From NCBI RefSeq assembly GCF_014646655.1, contig NZ_BMNR01000001.1, positions 124,001-188,000 of the forward strand: 64,000 nt of DNA, in the 5' to 3' direction. The notes under the pieces were generated by a model, which was given only the letters and a program-made list of their open reading frames with translations, was not told the origin of the DNA and searched no databases. This document shows positions 37,157-45,662 of the stretch, in pieces; positions within the stretch are counted from its first letter, which is position 1; each line of letters starts with the position of its first letter. Both the position numbers and the translations under genes were made by a program. The DNA is from Yeosuana aromativorans. GTDB lineage: Bacteria; Bacteroidota; Bacteroidia; Flavobacteriales; Flavobacteriaceae.

Positions 37157-37240
37157 GTCAAAAACAATAGAAACATTGTACAGTTCCTGTTTATTTGACC
37201 ATATTTAAAGTTTATTAGCTTTAAAAAGAACAGCTCAATT

Positions 37241-40200
37241 TTATTGTTCCTTTTTGAGGCTCTCCAAAAAAGCACTCGGCGTTATATCATAGAATTTTTT
37301 GAAGGAAGTACTAAAGTATTTGGGATTTGAAAAACCAGAATGATATGCAATTTCCTTGATACTATACTCTCCTTCTATGAGAAGTTTTTTGGCGAGTTTT
37401 AATTTTGTGTGTATAATAAAATCCTGAGGAGATAAATCTACTAGATTTTTGAGCTTCATGTAAAGTGATGTCCTGCTCATATTGAAACTGTTTGACAAAT
37501 CATGTACTGAAAAAGATTCGTTCTCAATATTTTTTATAATAGTCTCTTCAAGGTTTTGTAAAAATTCTTGATCATGTTTATTTCTATGAACGGTAGCATT
37601 GTCTGCATCATTGTCATGAACGTATTTCTCCCGTAGTTTTTTCTGCCATTTCAATGTATTGACAATTTTAGCAAATAAAAACTTCATGTCAATTGGCTTT
37701 TCAATATACTCTGATATCCCGGTTTCAATACTTTCTAGCTTTTGAGCTGAGTTTTGCAATACAGTGAGCATAAAAACCGGAATATGATTGAGGTTGATAT
37801 CGTTTTTCAATATCCGTGACATTTGCATACCGTCCATTTCAGGCATGATAAGGTCTGTTAAAATGATGTCAGGGAAAATTTGCGACGCTGTTTCCAGACC
37901 TTCTTTCCCATTACTGGCCTCAAAAATCTGAAAATAAACGCCCAGTGTTTTCACCAACAAGTCCCTAAGCTCATCGTTATCTTCAACAATCAGTATTTTA
38001 CTGTCACTAAACTCTTCTATTTCAGTTTGGTCCTCCAATAAATCATTATGCTCAACCGTATTTTGTAACGAATCTATTTTTTTATTGTACTCATATTTTA
38101 AATTTTTCAATATCACGGTAAAGGTAGTTCCCTTGTTTTCTTCACTTTTGAAACTAATGGAACCACCTGTTTTTTCAAGTAATTTTTTAACCATCATTAA
38201 GCCCAGTCCAGTCCCTGGCCTTTGACTATTAATAACATTTCGTGCTCTGTAGTACCTGTTCAAGATAAATTTTTGCTGGTCTTTAGGTATTCCCAGCCCT
38301 TCATCAGCAATTTCAATTTTTAATTCTTTTAAAGAGGTTTTAGTTAAGTTGATTGTGATTTTTCCGTTCTTGAAAGAATATTTTATGGCATTGGATATTA
38401 AATTAAGAAAGATTTTATCAAAAATATCCTTATCAAAATAAAAGGATGGTTCATCCCAATTATTGTTTATAATAACTTCTAAATTATTTTCTTTTGTGAG
38501 CGGTTCAAAATTATTGACTCTTCGCTTGATATGCTTATCTAAGTCTATCTGTGAAACATCTATTGATAAATTATCACTGGATGTGACTGTTTGAAAGTGC
38601 AACATCTGCTCAAAAAGGGAATTTATACGTTTTACAGTGTTTTTTATCCGCTTTTTAGAATCCTCTCCTGAACCCTCATTATCTGTTATATTATCCAATG
38701 AAGAAATTAAAATGGTCAGCGGTGTTTTTATTTCATGGGTAATGTTATTGAAGAAATCTATCTGCTCATCTGCATTTTTTTTCTTGATAATGACACTTGT
38801 GAAATGAATGATTGCAATCACAATTCCTATCAATGCCAAAAAATAAATGACATAAGCCTTATCTGTAGCCCACCAAGGAGATAGTACCTTGATGTTTAAT
38901 TGTCGTTCCTCACCAGGTTCAGAAAATTTGTTGTAGGCCTTAACCCTAAAAACATACTCTCCTGGGCTTAAATTGGTATAGGTAGCAAAATTAATATGGC
39001 TAGGTGTTGACCATTGTTCATCAAAACCTTCAAGTTTATATTGGTATTTTATTTTTGAAGAAGAACTGTGCAAAATACCCGTGAAACCAATTTCAATAGA
39101 ATTTTCATTATGTTTTAAAGTAATGGACTTTGTTTCATTGATGTGCTTGAACAGTGGCCTTTCTCCTGGTTTTACAGCTTTGTTAAAAAGTTTGAACTCA
39201 TCAAAAACCAATTTTGGTTTAAAACTTTCTCCTTTTATATTATAAGGATTGAAAATTGTAACACCATCTACCCCTCCAAAAGCAAATAAACTATCACCAA
39301 GCTTAGCATAACTCCCATAATTAAACTCCGTACTTGTTAAACCATCCCTTTTATCAAAAACATTTATAATTGTGTCTTCTTTGGTGGTTTGAATATTAAC
39401 CAAGCCTTTGGTGGTACTAGCCCAAAAATTTGAATCAGAAACAGCAATGACCCCTTGTACAATATCTGAAGGCATTCCCGAATTGATTTTGAGTTTTTTT
39501 ACACTTTTATCATTAGGGTTATAAAAAATAACACCTTCACCATTAGTTCCCAGAACCAACATGTTGTTCTGGATCTCAATAACTGAATTGATTGTTGAGT
39601 AGGCCAGAGTATTTTTATTGGGACTTAGAGCATCTATAAGCTCAAAATGCTTTGTTTTATCATTAATAGAGTAAACACCATATCTTCCTGCTGCCAATAT
39701 GTTGCCCGATTGTATTTGGCTTATAGATTTAATTTGCTGAATTGGATATGTTTCAACCTCATTTGTTTTGGTAATTTTAGTTAAATAGCCGTCAATGCCA
39801 CCATACCAAATATTGGAGTTGTTATCTTTGAATATAGTATATACTTTTTGAGGCATGTTATCTTTTTGAACCAGTGACTTAAATTGGGTACTTTTTAATG
39901 TATTAATGTTGATTTTAAAAATCCCATCGTTGTAGGTGCCTACCCACATATATTCATCACTAGGCTCTAAGGCCAATACTATTTCCCCAGAGGTATCATT
40001 TGTTTTATCAAAACTTGGTATGTGTGTCCATTTATTGGATTTCTTGCTCCAAATACTGACCCCTTTTTTAGTTCCAAACCATAAATTGCCATTGCTATCT
40101 TTTGCCAATGACCTTGTAAAATTGGCTACAAGACTGTTTTTGTCATTGAGTCTGTGCTGTATTTTTTGAAACGGAAAACCATTTGAATCAAAATAATTAA

Positions 40201-41146
40201 CACCGCCTCCATAGGTGGCAATCCATACTATGTTCTCTTTTCCTAATACAATATCATAAATTCCATTACTGGATAAGGAATATTGGTCATTTGCATCTTC
40301 TACATAATGATCCAAGATAGAAAATGAATTGTCCAATTTATATAAACCATCTCCATCTGTTCCCAAATACAGTGTATTGGAGTCTTTTTTAATAACATCG
40401 GTTATTGGATTTTTTTCATCAAAATTTATTAAAAACCCTTGTTTGAAATTTAAATCTGTCTTGTATAATTCCCCTGTTTTAGTACCAATTACCACGTAAT
40501 CGTTTATGGGACCTATAAAGCTAATGTTGCTTGGTTTTGAACTTAATGGTATTTCATTTAAAATATCATTCTGTGTGTTATATACAAAAAGACCTTTTGA
40601 AGTTCCAAATAGGATTTTTCTTTTATAAGGAAATAGTGCCTGAATATTTTGGTTGCTCAAAACCCTGACGAGTTTACTTTGGTTATCATTTAAGCCATAC
40701 TTCCATAAGCCATTAAATCCACCAATCCAAACATTACCAGAATCATCTTCACTTATACAGGTTATCAAGGAAGGGTTGATATCGGCATCAGAACTAACAA
40801 TTTTAAAAAGATCTAGGTTTTCATCATAAACACAGACCCCTTTTTCAAGTCCAATCCAAATATGTCCTTTAGAATCTATGAAAATTTTAGTGACCCGGTT
40901 ACTTACCTCTTCTGGTAGTCCATTATAGGAGTTGTAAACTTTATAAAACTTTGAATTGTGCTTTAATACCCCTTCTTCCGAAGCAACCCATATATTTCCA
41001 ATACTATCTTGAGCAATAGCATACGTAATGCTTTGAGTGGAAACATTCTCCCCTACCAATTGCTTAAACTCAATTTGGTTTTGAGATAAAATAAATTGAG
41101 ATAGCAGAAAAAAAACGCTAAAGAATATGGATGCTTTAATCTTCAA
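37241..41146 (-). CDS. hybrid two-component system regulator (HTCS) of the PUL
   Basis: A 1301-residue single-chain sensor and regulator. After a signal peptide (FLLSQFILSQ) come about 14 propeller repeats (NIWVASEEGVL, HIWIGLEKGV, LWFGTKKGVSIW), a Y_Y_Y domain near 690-760 (KYQYKLEGFDEQWS, NLSPGEYVFRVKAYN), a transmembrane segment (AYVIYFLALIGIVIAIIHF), a His kinase (FFNNITHEIKTPLTIL, with N, G1 and G2 boxes such as GTGLGLMMVKKLL), a receiver (IVEDNDELRDLL, ILTDLIMPEMDG) and an AraC-type DNA-binding domain at the end (NMSRTSLYMKLKNL, GFSNPKYFSTSFKKF). Such proteins sense periplasmic oligosaccharides and activate the adjacent PUL. It lies 195 bases upstream of susC. Confidence 0.97.
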   Translation of the reverse strand: MKIKASIFFSVFFLLSQFILSQNQIEFKQLVGENVSTQSITYAIAQDSIGNIWVASEEGVLKHNSKFYKVYNSYNGLPEEVSNRVTKIFIDSKGHIWIGLEKGVCVYDENLDLFKIVSSDADINPSLITCISEDDSGNVWIGGFNGLWKYGLNDNQSKLVRVLSNQNIQALFPYKRKILFGTSKGLFVYNTQNDILNEIPLSSKPSNISFIGPINDYVVIGTKTGELYKTDLNFKQGFLINFDEKNPITDVIKKDSNTLYLGTDGDGLYKLDNSFSILDHYVEDANDQYSLSSNGIYDIVLGKENIVWIATYGGGVNYFDSNGFPFQKIQHRLNDKNSLVANFTRSLAKDSNGNLWFGTKKGVSIWSKKSNKWTHIPSFDKTNDTSGEIVLALEPSDEYMWVGTYNDGIFKININTLKSTQFKSLVQKDNMPQKVYTIFKDNNSNIWYGGIDGYLTKITKTNEVETYPIQQIKSISQIQSGNILAAGRYGVYSINDKTKHFELIDALSPNKNTLAYSTINSVIEIQNNMLVLGTNGEGVIFYNPNDKSVKKLKINSGMPSDIVQGVIAVSDSNFWASTTKGLVNIQTTKEDTIINVFDKRDGLTSTEFNYGSYAKLGDSLFAFGGVDGVTIFNPYNIKGESFKPKLVFDEFKLFNKAVKPGERPLFKHINETKSITLKHNENSIEIGFTGILHSSSSKIKYQYKLEGFDEQWSTPSHINFATYTNLSPGEYVFRVKAYNKFSEPGEERQLNIKVLSPWWATDKAYVIYFLALIGIVIAIIHFTSVIIKKKNADEQIDFFNNITHEIKTPLTILISSLDNITDNEGSGEDSKKRIKNTVKRINSLFEQMLHFQTVTSSDNLSIDVSQIDLDKHIKRRVNNFEPLTKENNLEVIINNNWDEPSFYFDKDIFDKIFLNLISNAIKYSFKNGKITINLTKTSLKELKIEIADEGLGIPKDQQKFILNRYYRARNVINSQRPGTGLGLMMVKKLLEKTGGSISFKSEENKGTTFTVILKNLKYEYNKKIDSLQNTVEHNDLLEDQTEIEEFSDSKILIVEDNDELRDLLVKTLGVYFQIFEASNGKEGLETASQIFPDIILTDLIMPEMDGMQMSRILKNDINLNHIPVFMLTVLQNSAQKLESIETGISEYIEKPIDMKFLFAKIVNTLKWQKKLREKYVHDNDADNATVHRNKHDQEFLQNLEETIIKNIENESFSVHDLSNSFNMSRTSLYMKLKNLVDLSPQDFIIHTKLKLAKKLLIEGEYSIKEIAYHSGFSNPKYFSTSFKKFYDITPSAFLESLKKEQ

Positions 41147-41506
41147 TCTATAAATTTGTTTCTTGATTATAATAAATATTTCTTTGTTGAAAATAAATGA
41201 AAATTATTTACTCCTTCTCATGATTTAGAAAAATAACCTCTTATTTAAATAAAAACAACCAAACACAAAATTTTCACCTAAAACTAAAATCCCATGAAAT
41301 CTCGCTGTAGGATTATGAAGAGAAATAACAAACCATATTGAATCACCCTCACTTTCCTTAAAAGCAGCAAATCCAAATTTATGAAAAAGAATTTTTAAAC
41401 TTGATTTTATTAACAGCTTGGACAATTCTTATACGCTTTATATCTATAAACAAACCCATTTAAATCACATGATTTATAGTTTAGACTAAATAAAAATAAA
41501 ATAATC
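41147..41506. other. divergent intergenic region
   Basis: These 360 AT-rich bases lie between the leftward hybrid regulator and the rightward aldose-epimerase-like gene. A 66-residue minus-strand frame at 41225-41425 has no recognisable features. I see no clear site. Confidence 0.5.
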
Positions 41507-42490
41507 ATGAATAAAATAATCATTGCATTTTCTTCCCTGGTCTTAATCATATCTATGTTAGATACCAAAGTGCAAGAACGTAATTTTGAAAACACTGTTA
41601 AAAGCTGTGTCCTTGAGGAAAAACAATCATATACTATTACAAACGGGATTTTAACTGTTAGCATTTTAACCAAAGGTGCTGAACTATCCAGCTTAAAAAC
41701 AAAAACTATGGAATACTTATGGCAGGCCAACCCAGAATATTGGCCACGCCATGCCCCTATTTTATTCCCTATTGTTGGGCCTTTAAAAGATGGCGAGTAC
41801 ATCTACAAGAACAAGAAATATCCCATGGCACAACATGGCTTTGCCAGGGATTATGATTTTAAGGTGATTGAAAAACATAAAAACAGTATTGTTCTTGAAC
41901 AAAGAGCCAACGACGAAACAAAAAAAATATACCCTTTCAACTATATCCTACAAGTACATTATACACTTGAAAACAAACAGTTAAAAGTTGAATATGTCGT
42001 TAAAAACCCATCCAGCGATGTCATGTGTTTTTCTATTGGTGCCCACCCAGCATTTAACTGTCCGTTTGAAGCTGGTCAAAAACGAAGTGATTACCAATTG
42101 GTATTTGACAAAAAATTAAGCCCAAAGGCCAAAAAGAAAGAGGGACCTTTCTTTGTTGAAAAATACATGCAAGTTTTTGACGAACCGGGTATTTTGGAAC
42201 TCCCTGATGGTAGATTTGACGACCACGTGATATGCTTTGACCCAAATCCTTTCTCTAAAGTAACGTTTGTACACAAACCAACAGGTAAAAAATATTTAAG
42301 TGTTACTTTTAAAAACTGTCCCTATTTGGGCATTTGGTCTGCAGGAGATTCCCCCTTTGTGTGTATTGAGCCTTGGCACGGTATTGCCGACAACGTGAAT
42401 CATGACAAGGATTTCACAAAAAAAGAAGGCATTATAAAACTTGAGCCAAAAAAAACCTTCACTTTTAGATTTACAGTTGAAGTTTATTGA
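41507..42490 (+). CDS. aldose 1-epimerase / LacX-like protein
   Basis: A 327-residue protein with an N-terminal hydrophobic stretch (IIIAFSSLVLIISML) that may be a signal or anchor, unusual for this family. The rest is a galactose-mutarotase-type beta-sandwich: ILFPIVGPLKDGEY near residue 85, MAQHGFARD near 110 and IGAHPAFNCPF near 178 with the family His residues, and CIEPWHGIADNV near 285 with the catalytic Glu. It likely interconverts sugar anomers, possibly in the periplasm. It is the only rightward gene between the PUL regulator and the leftward GH5-like pair. Confidence 0.85.
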   Translation: MNKIIIAFSSLVLIISMLDTKVQERNFENTVKSCVLEEKQSYTITNGILTVSILTKGAELSSLKTKTMEYLWQANPEYWPRHAPILFPIVGPLKDGEYIYKNKKYPMAQHGFARDYDFKVIEKHKNSIVLEQRANDETKKIYPFNYILQVHYTLENKQLKVEYVVKNPSSDVMCFSIGAHPAFNCPFEAGQKRSDYQLVFDKKLSPKAKKKEGPFFVEKYMQVFDEPGILELPDGRFDDHVICFDPNPFSKVTFVHKPTGKKYLSVTFKNCPYLGIWSAGDSPFVCIEPWHGIADNVNHDKDFTKKEGIIKLEPKKTFTFRFTVEVY

Positions 42491-42505
42491 CCAATTAATA
42501 TAAAA

Positions 42506-42546
42506 TAAATAAAAAGGCCCTTAAATGTTTAAGGGCCTTTTTATTT
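42506..42546. terminator. bidirectional rho-independent terminator
   Basis: AAAAAGGCCCTTAAA, a 2-base loop, and TTTAAGGGCCTTTTT form a long perfect stem with A/T runs at both ends (42511-42542 core). It lies between the convergent epimerase-like gene and the GH5-like gene and can serve both. Confidence 0.92.
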
Positions 42547-42563
42547 GAAAGCAGTAATCCAAA

Positions 42564-43889
42564 TTAATAATTGTTTAAGGCTATAACTTTCATAGATTTA
42601 AAAGAAATACCATTCATGTTATCTTGGGTTGCTGTTAGGGTTGTTTTTTTGCCTTTAAAATTTGGTTTGGGATATAATTCAACCTCAAAATCAAATGGCA
42701 CCATAATGGAATTAACAGATTGGTAAAACCCAATGGCCTGTAGATCTGTCTGATCATAATTTCCTGGTGCAAGCCTGTAGGACGCTCCTTCGTAACCTTG
42801 GTTTTGGTAAATGGCTATCTTTTCGGTATCCAACAATACGTCCCTTACCGGTATCCCTGCTGCATCAGTTGTCGTGGCAAACCAACTATTGGTCTCGTAA
42901 TCATAGTATTTATTGCCTGCATTGATGGACCATGGAATATTGGCCTTGGCCAGCTCTCGGGTCATAAACGTAGCAAAAGCCACTTGCTCTGGAATGGAGA
43001 AATCATTGCCTTTGTTATAGTTTCCAGACATCCAGGCTCCTACCCAAGTTTTATAGCCTGTGGCCTGCATCCACTGAACGGCCGTTTGAATGGGGCCTGT
43101 GATATTTTCCCTTTCTGTGGCGGTACTGCCATCGTTCCAGTATTTTTTATTGGTAGGATCTGTAGTAGGGCCAGCTGCATAAAAGTGCCATTCTGCCATT
43201 GTATATGGATCGTTCGCGGGAATTTCCAAATATTGCAAATAGGTTGGATCTGAGATTTTAACGGGTGGAAAAATCACGATGCGGTCTGGATTGGTTTCAC
43301 GTATGGCGGCAAGTACATCCACGTAAAAACTGTTTATAGCCGTGTAATTCAGTTTATAAGTACCTGAAATTTCTACCAATATATTAAAAGCCAGCATGTT
43401 GGAATATCCCTGGAATTCTTGAGCCATGTTACGCCACCAGGTCACCAAATGCTGTCTGGCTTCTTCATCAGTAGAAGCAATATCTTCTATATAGGCACCT
43501 TGATAGGCGATTATGGGGTAAATGCCATGGGCCAGGCAATCATCAACTTGTGTTTTAAGACGGGCAAAGAAGGCCGCATCTGGATTCGCTTCACCAATTC
43601 GGATCCTAACGTTGGTAAAACCGGCATTGCTGAAATCTATCACGTCCTGCTCGTTGTATAAATTCATGTATTTGGTGAACTCTGACCAAGTCACATCAAA
43701 ACCTCTCCCTAAATTCTGAATATAATCTGAAGGTGTAATGGCTCCTCCTGTTAAGTTTATTGTACTGTTTGCTTTTACATTGAGTTCAGGAGTTGATGCT
43801 TTTGAATTTTCAATCCCTTCATTGGAACAAGCCGAGAGTAATAGCAATACACAAAAAAGAATTTGTGAATAAAATGGTTTAGTTTTCAT
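42564..43889 (-). CDS. GH5-like lipoprotein with beta/gamma-crystallin-like C-terminal domain
   Basis: A 441-residue protein with a lipoprotein signal (LLLLSACSNE, Cys21). Residues 50-350 fit a GH5-type barrel: LGRGFDVTWSEFTKY near 60, FTNVRIRIGEANPD near 91, IYPIIAYQGAY near 123, AFNILVEISG with Glu173 at the acid/base position, and MAEWHFYAAGP near 231. The nucleophile site, usually GEFG, reads VGAWMSGN at 283-290 and has no Glu. Residues 358-438 hold two Greek-key-like repeats (IYQNQGYEGASYRL, VELYPKPNFKGKKTTL) like beta/gamma-crystallin domains. It is a close paralogue of the next gene but lacks its T9SS tail. Enzyme or binding role is open. Confidence 0.75.
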   Translation of the reverse strand: MKTKPFYSQILFCVLLLLSACSNEGIENSKASTPELNVKANSTINLTGGAITPSDYIQNLGRGFDVTWSEFTKYMNLYNEQDVIDFSNAGFTNVRIRIGEANPDAAFFARLKTQVDDCLAHGIYPIIAYQGAYIEDIASTDEEARQHLVTWWRNMAQEFQGYSNMLAFNILVEISGTYKLNYTAINSFYVDVLAAIRETNPDRIVIFPPVKISDPTYLQYLEIPANDPYTMAEWHFYAAGPTTDPTNKKYWNDGSTATERENITGPIQTAVQWMQATGYKTWVGAWMSGNYNKGNDFSIPEQVAFATFMTRELAKANIPWSINAGNKYYDYETNSWFATTTDAAGIPVRDVLLDTEKIAIYQNQGYEGASYRLAPGNYDQTDLQAIGFYQSVNSIMVPFDFEVELYPKPNFKGKKTTLTATQDNMNGISFKSMKVIALNNY

Positions 43890-43924
43890 GTTTAATGTAA
43901 TTTAAGTTTAGTTTATTTTTGTTT

Positions 43925-45454
43925 TTAGTGTTTAATGAGTTTATAAACCTTAGAATTGATTTTAAGAATATATATTCCCCTTGGGAAATTTGAAAAATCT
44001 AACTCAGAGATAGGTTTGGAGTTTATTTTAAATGCCATTTTTTTTCCAGTAATATCATAGACAGCTATATTGCTTATATTGTCAAACCCCTTTAAATGAA
44101 CAACATCCTTAAAAGGATTTGGATAGATAGTTCTGTTGGTCTTTGTAAAGCTTTCAACTCCTAAAGTCCCTGAATAGGTGTTAAGAGCGATAACTTTTAA
44201 AGACTTTACTACTAAACCATTTAAACTCTCTTGGGTTGTTGTTAGGGTCATTTTTTGTCCTTGGAAATTGGGCTGATCATACAATTCAACCACAAAATCA
44301 AAAGGTACCATGATGGAGCTAACAGATTGGTAAAACCCGATAGCTTGAAGGTCTGCCATGTCATAATTTCCTGGTGCCAATCTATAAGATGCACCACCAT
44401 AAGTTTGATTCTGGTAAACGGCAATTTTTTCTGTATCCAGAATGGCATCTCTCACAGGTAATCCTGCAGCATCAGTTGTCGTGGTAAACCAACTATTGGT
44501 TTCGTAATCATAGTATTTGTTACCTACATTGATGGACCATGGAATATTGGCCTTGGCCAGCTCTCGGGTCATAAACGTAGCAAAAGCCACTTGCTCTGGA
44601 ATAGAGAAATTATTTCCTTTGTTGTAGTTTCCAGCCATCCAGGCTCCTACCCAAGTTTTATAGCCTGTGTCCTGCATCCATTGAACCGCCGTTTTAATGG
44701 GGTCCGTAATATTTCCCCTCTCTGTGTCTGTGCTACCATCATTCCAGTACTTTTTGTTGGTTGGATCCGTTGATGGACCAGCCGCATAAAAGTGCCATTC
44801 CGCCATCGTATATGGATCATTTGGAGGGATTTCCAAATATTGCAAATAGCTTGGGTCTGATGTTTTAACGGGAGGAAAAATTACGATGCGGTCTGGGTTG
44901 GTCTCTCTAATGGCAGCCAAAACATCTACGTAAAAGCTGTTGATGGCTGTATAATTAAGCTTGTAATTGCCTGAAATCTCAACCAGAATATCGAATGCAA
45001 GCATGTTGGAATAACCCTGGAATTCTTGAGCCATATTACGCCACCAAGTAACCAAATGCTGTCTAGCATCTTCATCAGTGGATGCAATATCTTCCACGTA
45101 AGCACCTTGGTAGGCTATTATGGGGTAAATACCGTGGGCCAGGCAATCATCAACCTGCGTTTTAAGACGTGCAAAGAAGGCCGCATCTGGATTCGCCTCT
45201 CCAATCCTAATCCTAACATTTGTAAAACCGGCATTACTGAAATCTATCACATCCTGCTCGTTGTACAGGCCCATGTATTTTGTGAACTCAGACCAGGTTA
45301 CGTCAAAACCCTTCCCTAAATTCTTAACATAATCTGAAGGTGTAATAGCAGCAACAGATTGTTGTTTGATAACAGAATAACTAGTTTGTGCGATGGCAAA
45401 ACCATGAGTTAAAAACATAACAGCACAAAACCAACTCGCAATTCTTGAGACCAT
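43925..45454 (-). CDS. GH5-like protein with crystallin-like and T9SS domains (tandem paralogue)
   Basis: A 509-residue paralogue of the gene at 42564, nearly identical through the barrel (LLEISG region reads AFDILVEISG; nucleophile region WVGAWMAGN, again without Glu) and the crystallin-like repeats (VYQNQTYGGASYRL, VELYDQPNFQGQKMTL). It differs at both ends. The N-terminus has a plain signal (AVMFLTHGFAIAQ) instead of a lipobox, and the C-terminus adds a T9SS type A domain (TIYPNPFKDVVHL, FPRGIYILKINSK). So one copy should be secreted by T9SS and the other lipid-anchored. The leftward order with a 35-base gap suggests one transcript. Motif site D lies upstream. Confidence 0.78.
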   Translation of the reverse strand: MVSRIASWFCAVMFLTHGFAIAQTSYSVIKQQSVAAITPSDYVKNLGKGFDVTWSEFTKYMGLYNEQDVIDFSNAGFTNVRIRIGEANPDAAFFARLKTQVDDCLAHGIYPIIAYQGAYVEDIASTDEDARQHLVTWWRNMAQEFQGYSNMLAFDILVEISGNYKLNYTAINSFYVDVLAAIRETNPDRIVIFPPVKTSDPSYLQYLEIPPNDPYTMAEWHFYAAGPSTDPTNKKYWNDGSTDTERGNITDPIKTAVQWMQDTGYKTWVGAWMAGNYNKGNNFSIPEQVAFATFMTRELAKANIPWSINVGNKYYDYETNSWFTTTTDAAGLPVRDAILDTEKIAVYQNQTYGGASYRLAPGNYDMADLQAIGFYQSVSSIMVPFDFVVELYDQPNFQGQKMTLTTTQESLNGLVVKSLKVIALNTYSGTLGVESFTKTNRTIYPNPFKDVVHLKGFDNISNIAVYDITGKKMAFKINSKPISELDFSNFPRGIYILKINSKVYKLIKH

Positions 45455-45492
45455 AAACTTTTTTTTTTCAAATCTATTTAATGAATTGCATA

Positions 45493-45519
45493 AAAAAGTT
45501 CAGTTATCGTTTGTTATGG
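45493..45519 (-). promoter_or_regulatory. PUL-associated motif, site D
   Basis: Read on the plus strand: AAAA, three bases, TCAG (45500-45503), then CGTTTG (45508-45513). It matches site A at about 18 of 27 positions, with the same spacing, and is about 40 bases before the GH5-like gene start. It links this unit to the main PUL. Confidence 0.42.
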
Positions 45520-45662
45520 GTAAACAAATCGTCAAAATGAGGCCTAATAATTGTCATAATAACAAATTAAGAGTTAATTTATTAGTAAACTGTTATAAAT
45601 TTAAGTTCACAATTAAACCAAATCAATAAATAATTGTCATACAGACATTCAAATACTTAAAA

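Noticed and set aside
37069-37275. 68-residue minus-strand frame upstream of susC
   Set aside because: It overlaps the end of the hybrid regulator in another frame and covers the likely susC promoter and motif site.
41225-41425. 66-residue minus-strand reading frame between the hybrid regulator and the epimerase-like gene
   Set aside because: No signal, no motif, and composition typical of intergenic DNA. Its position between divergent genes does not support a gene.
42798-43253. 151-residue plus-strand frame inside the GH5-like gene, with a similar frame in the paralogue
   Set aside because: Its conservation simply reflects the conserved antisense coding sequence of the duplicated genes.
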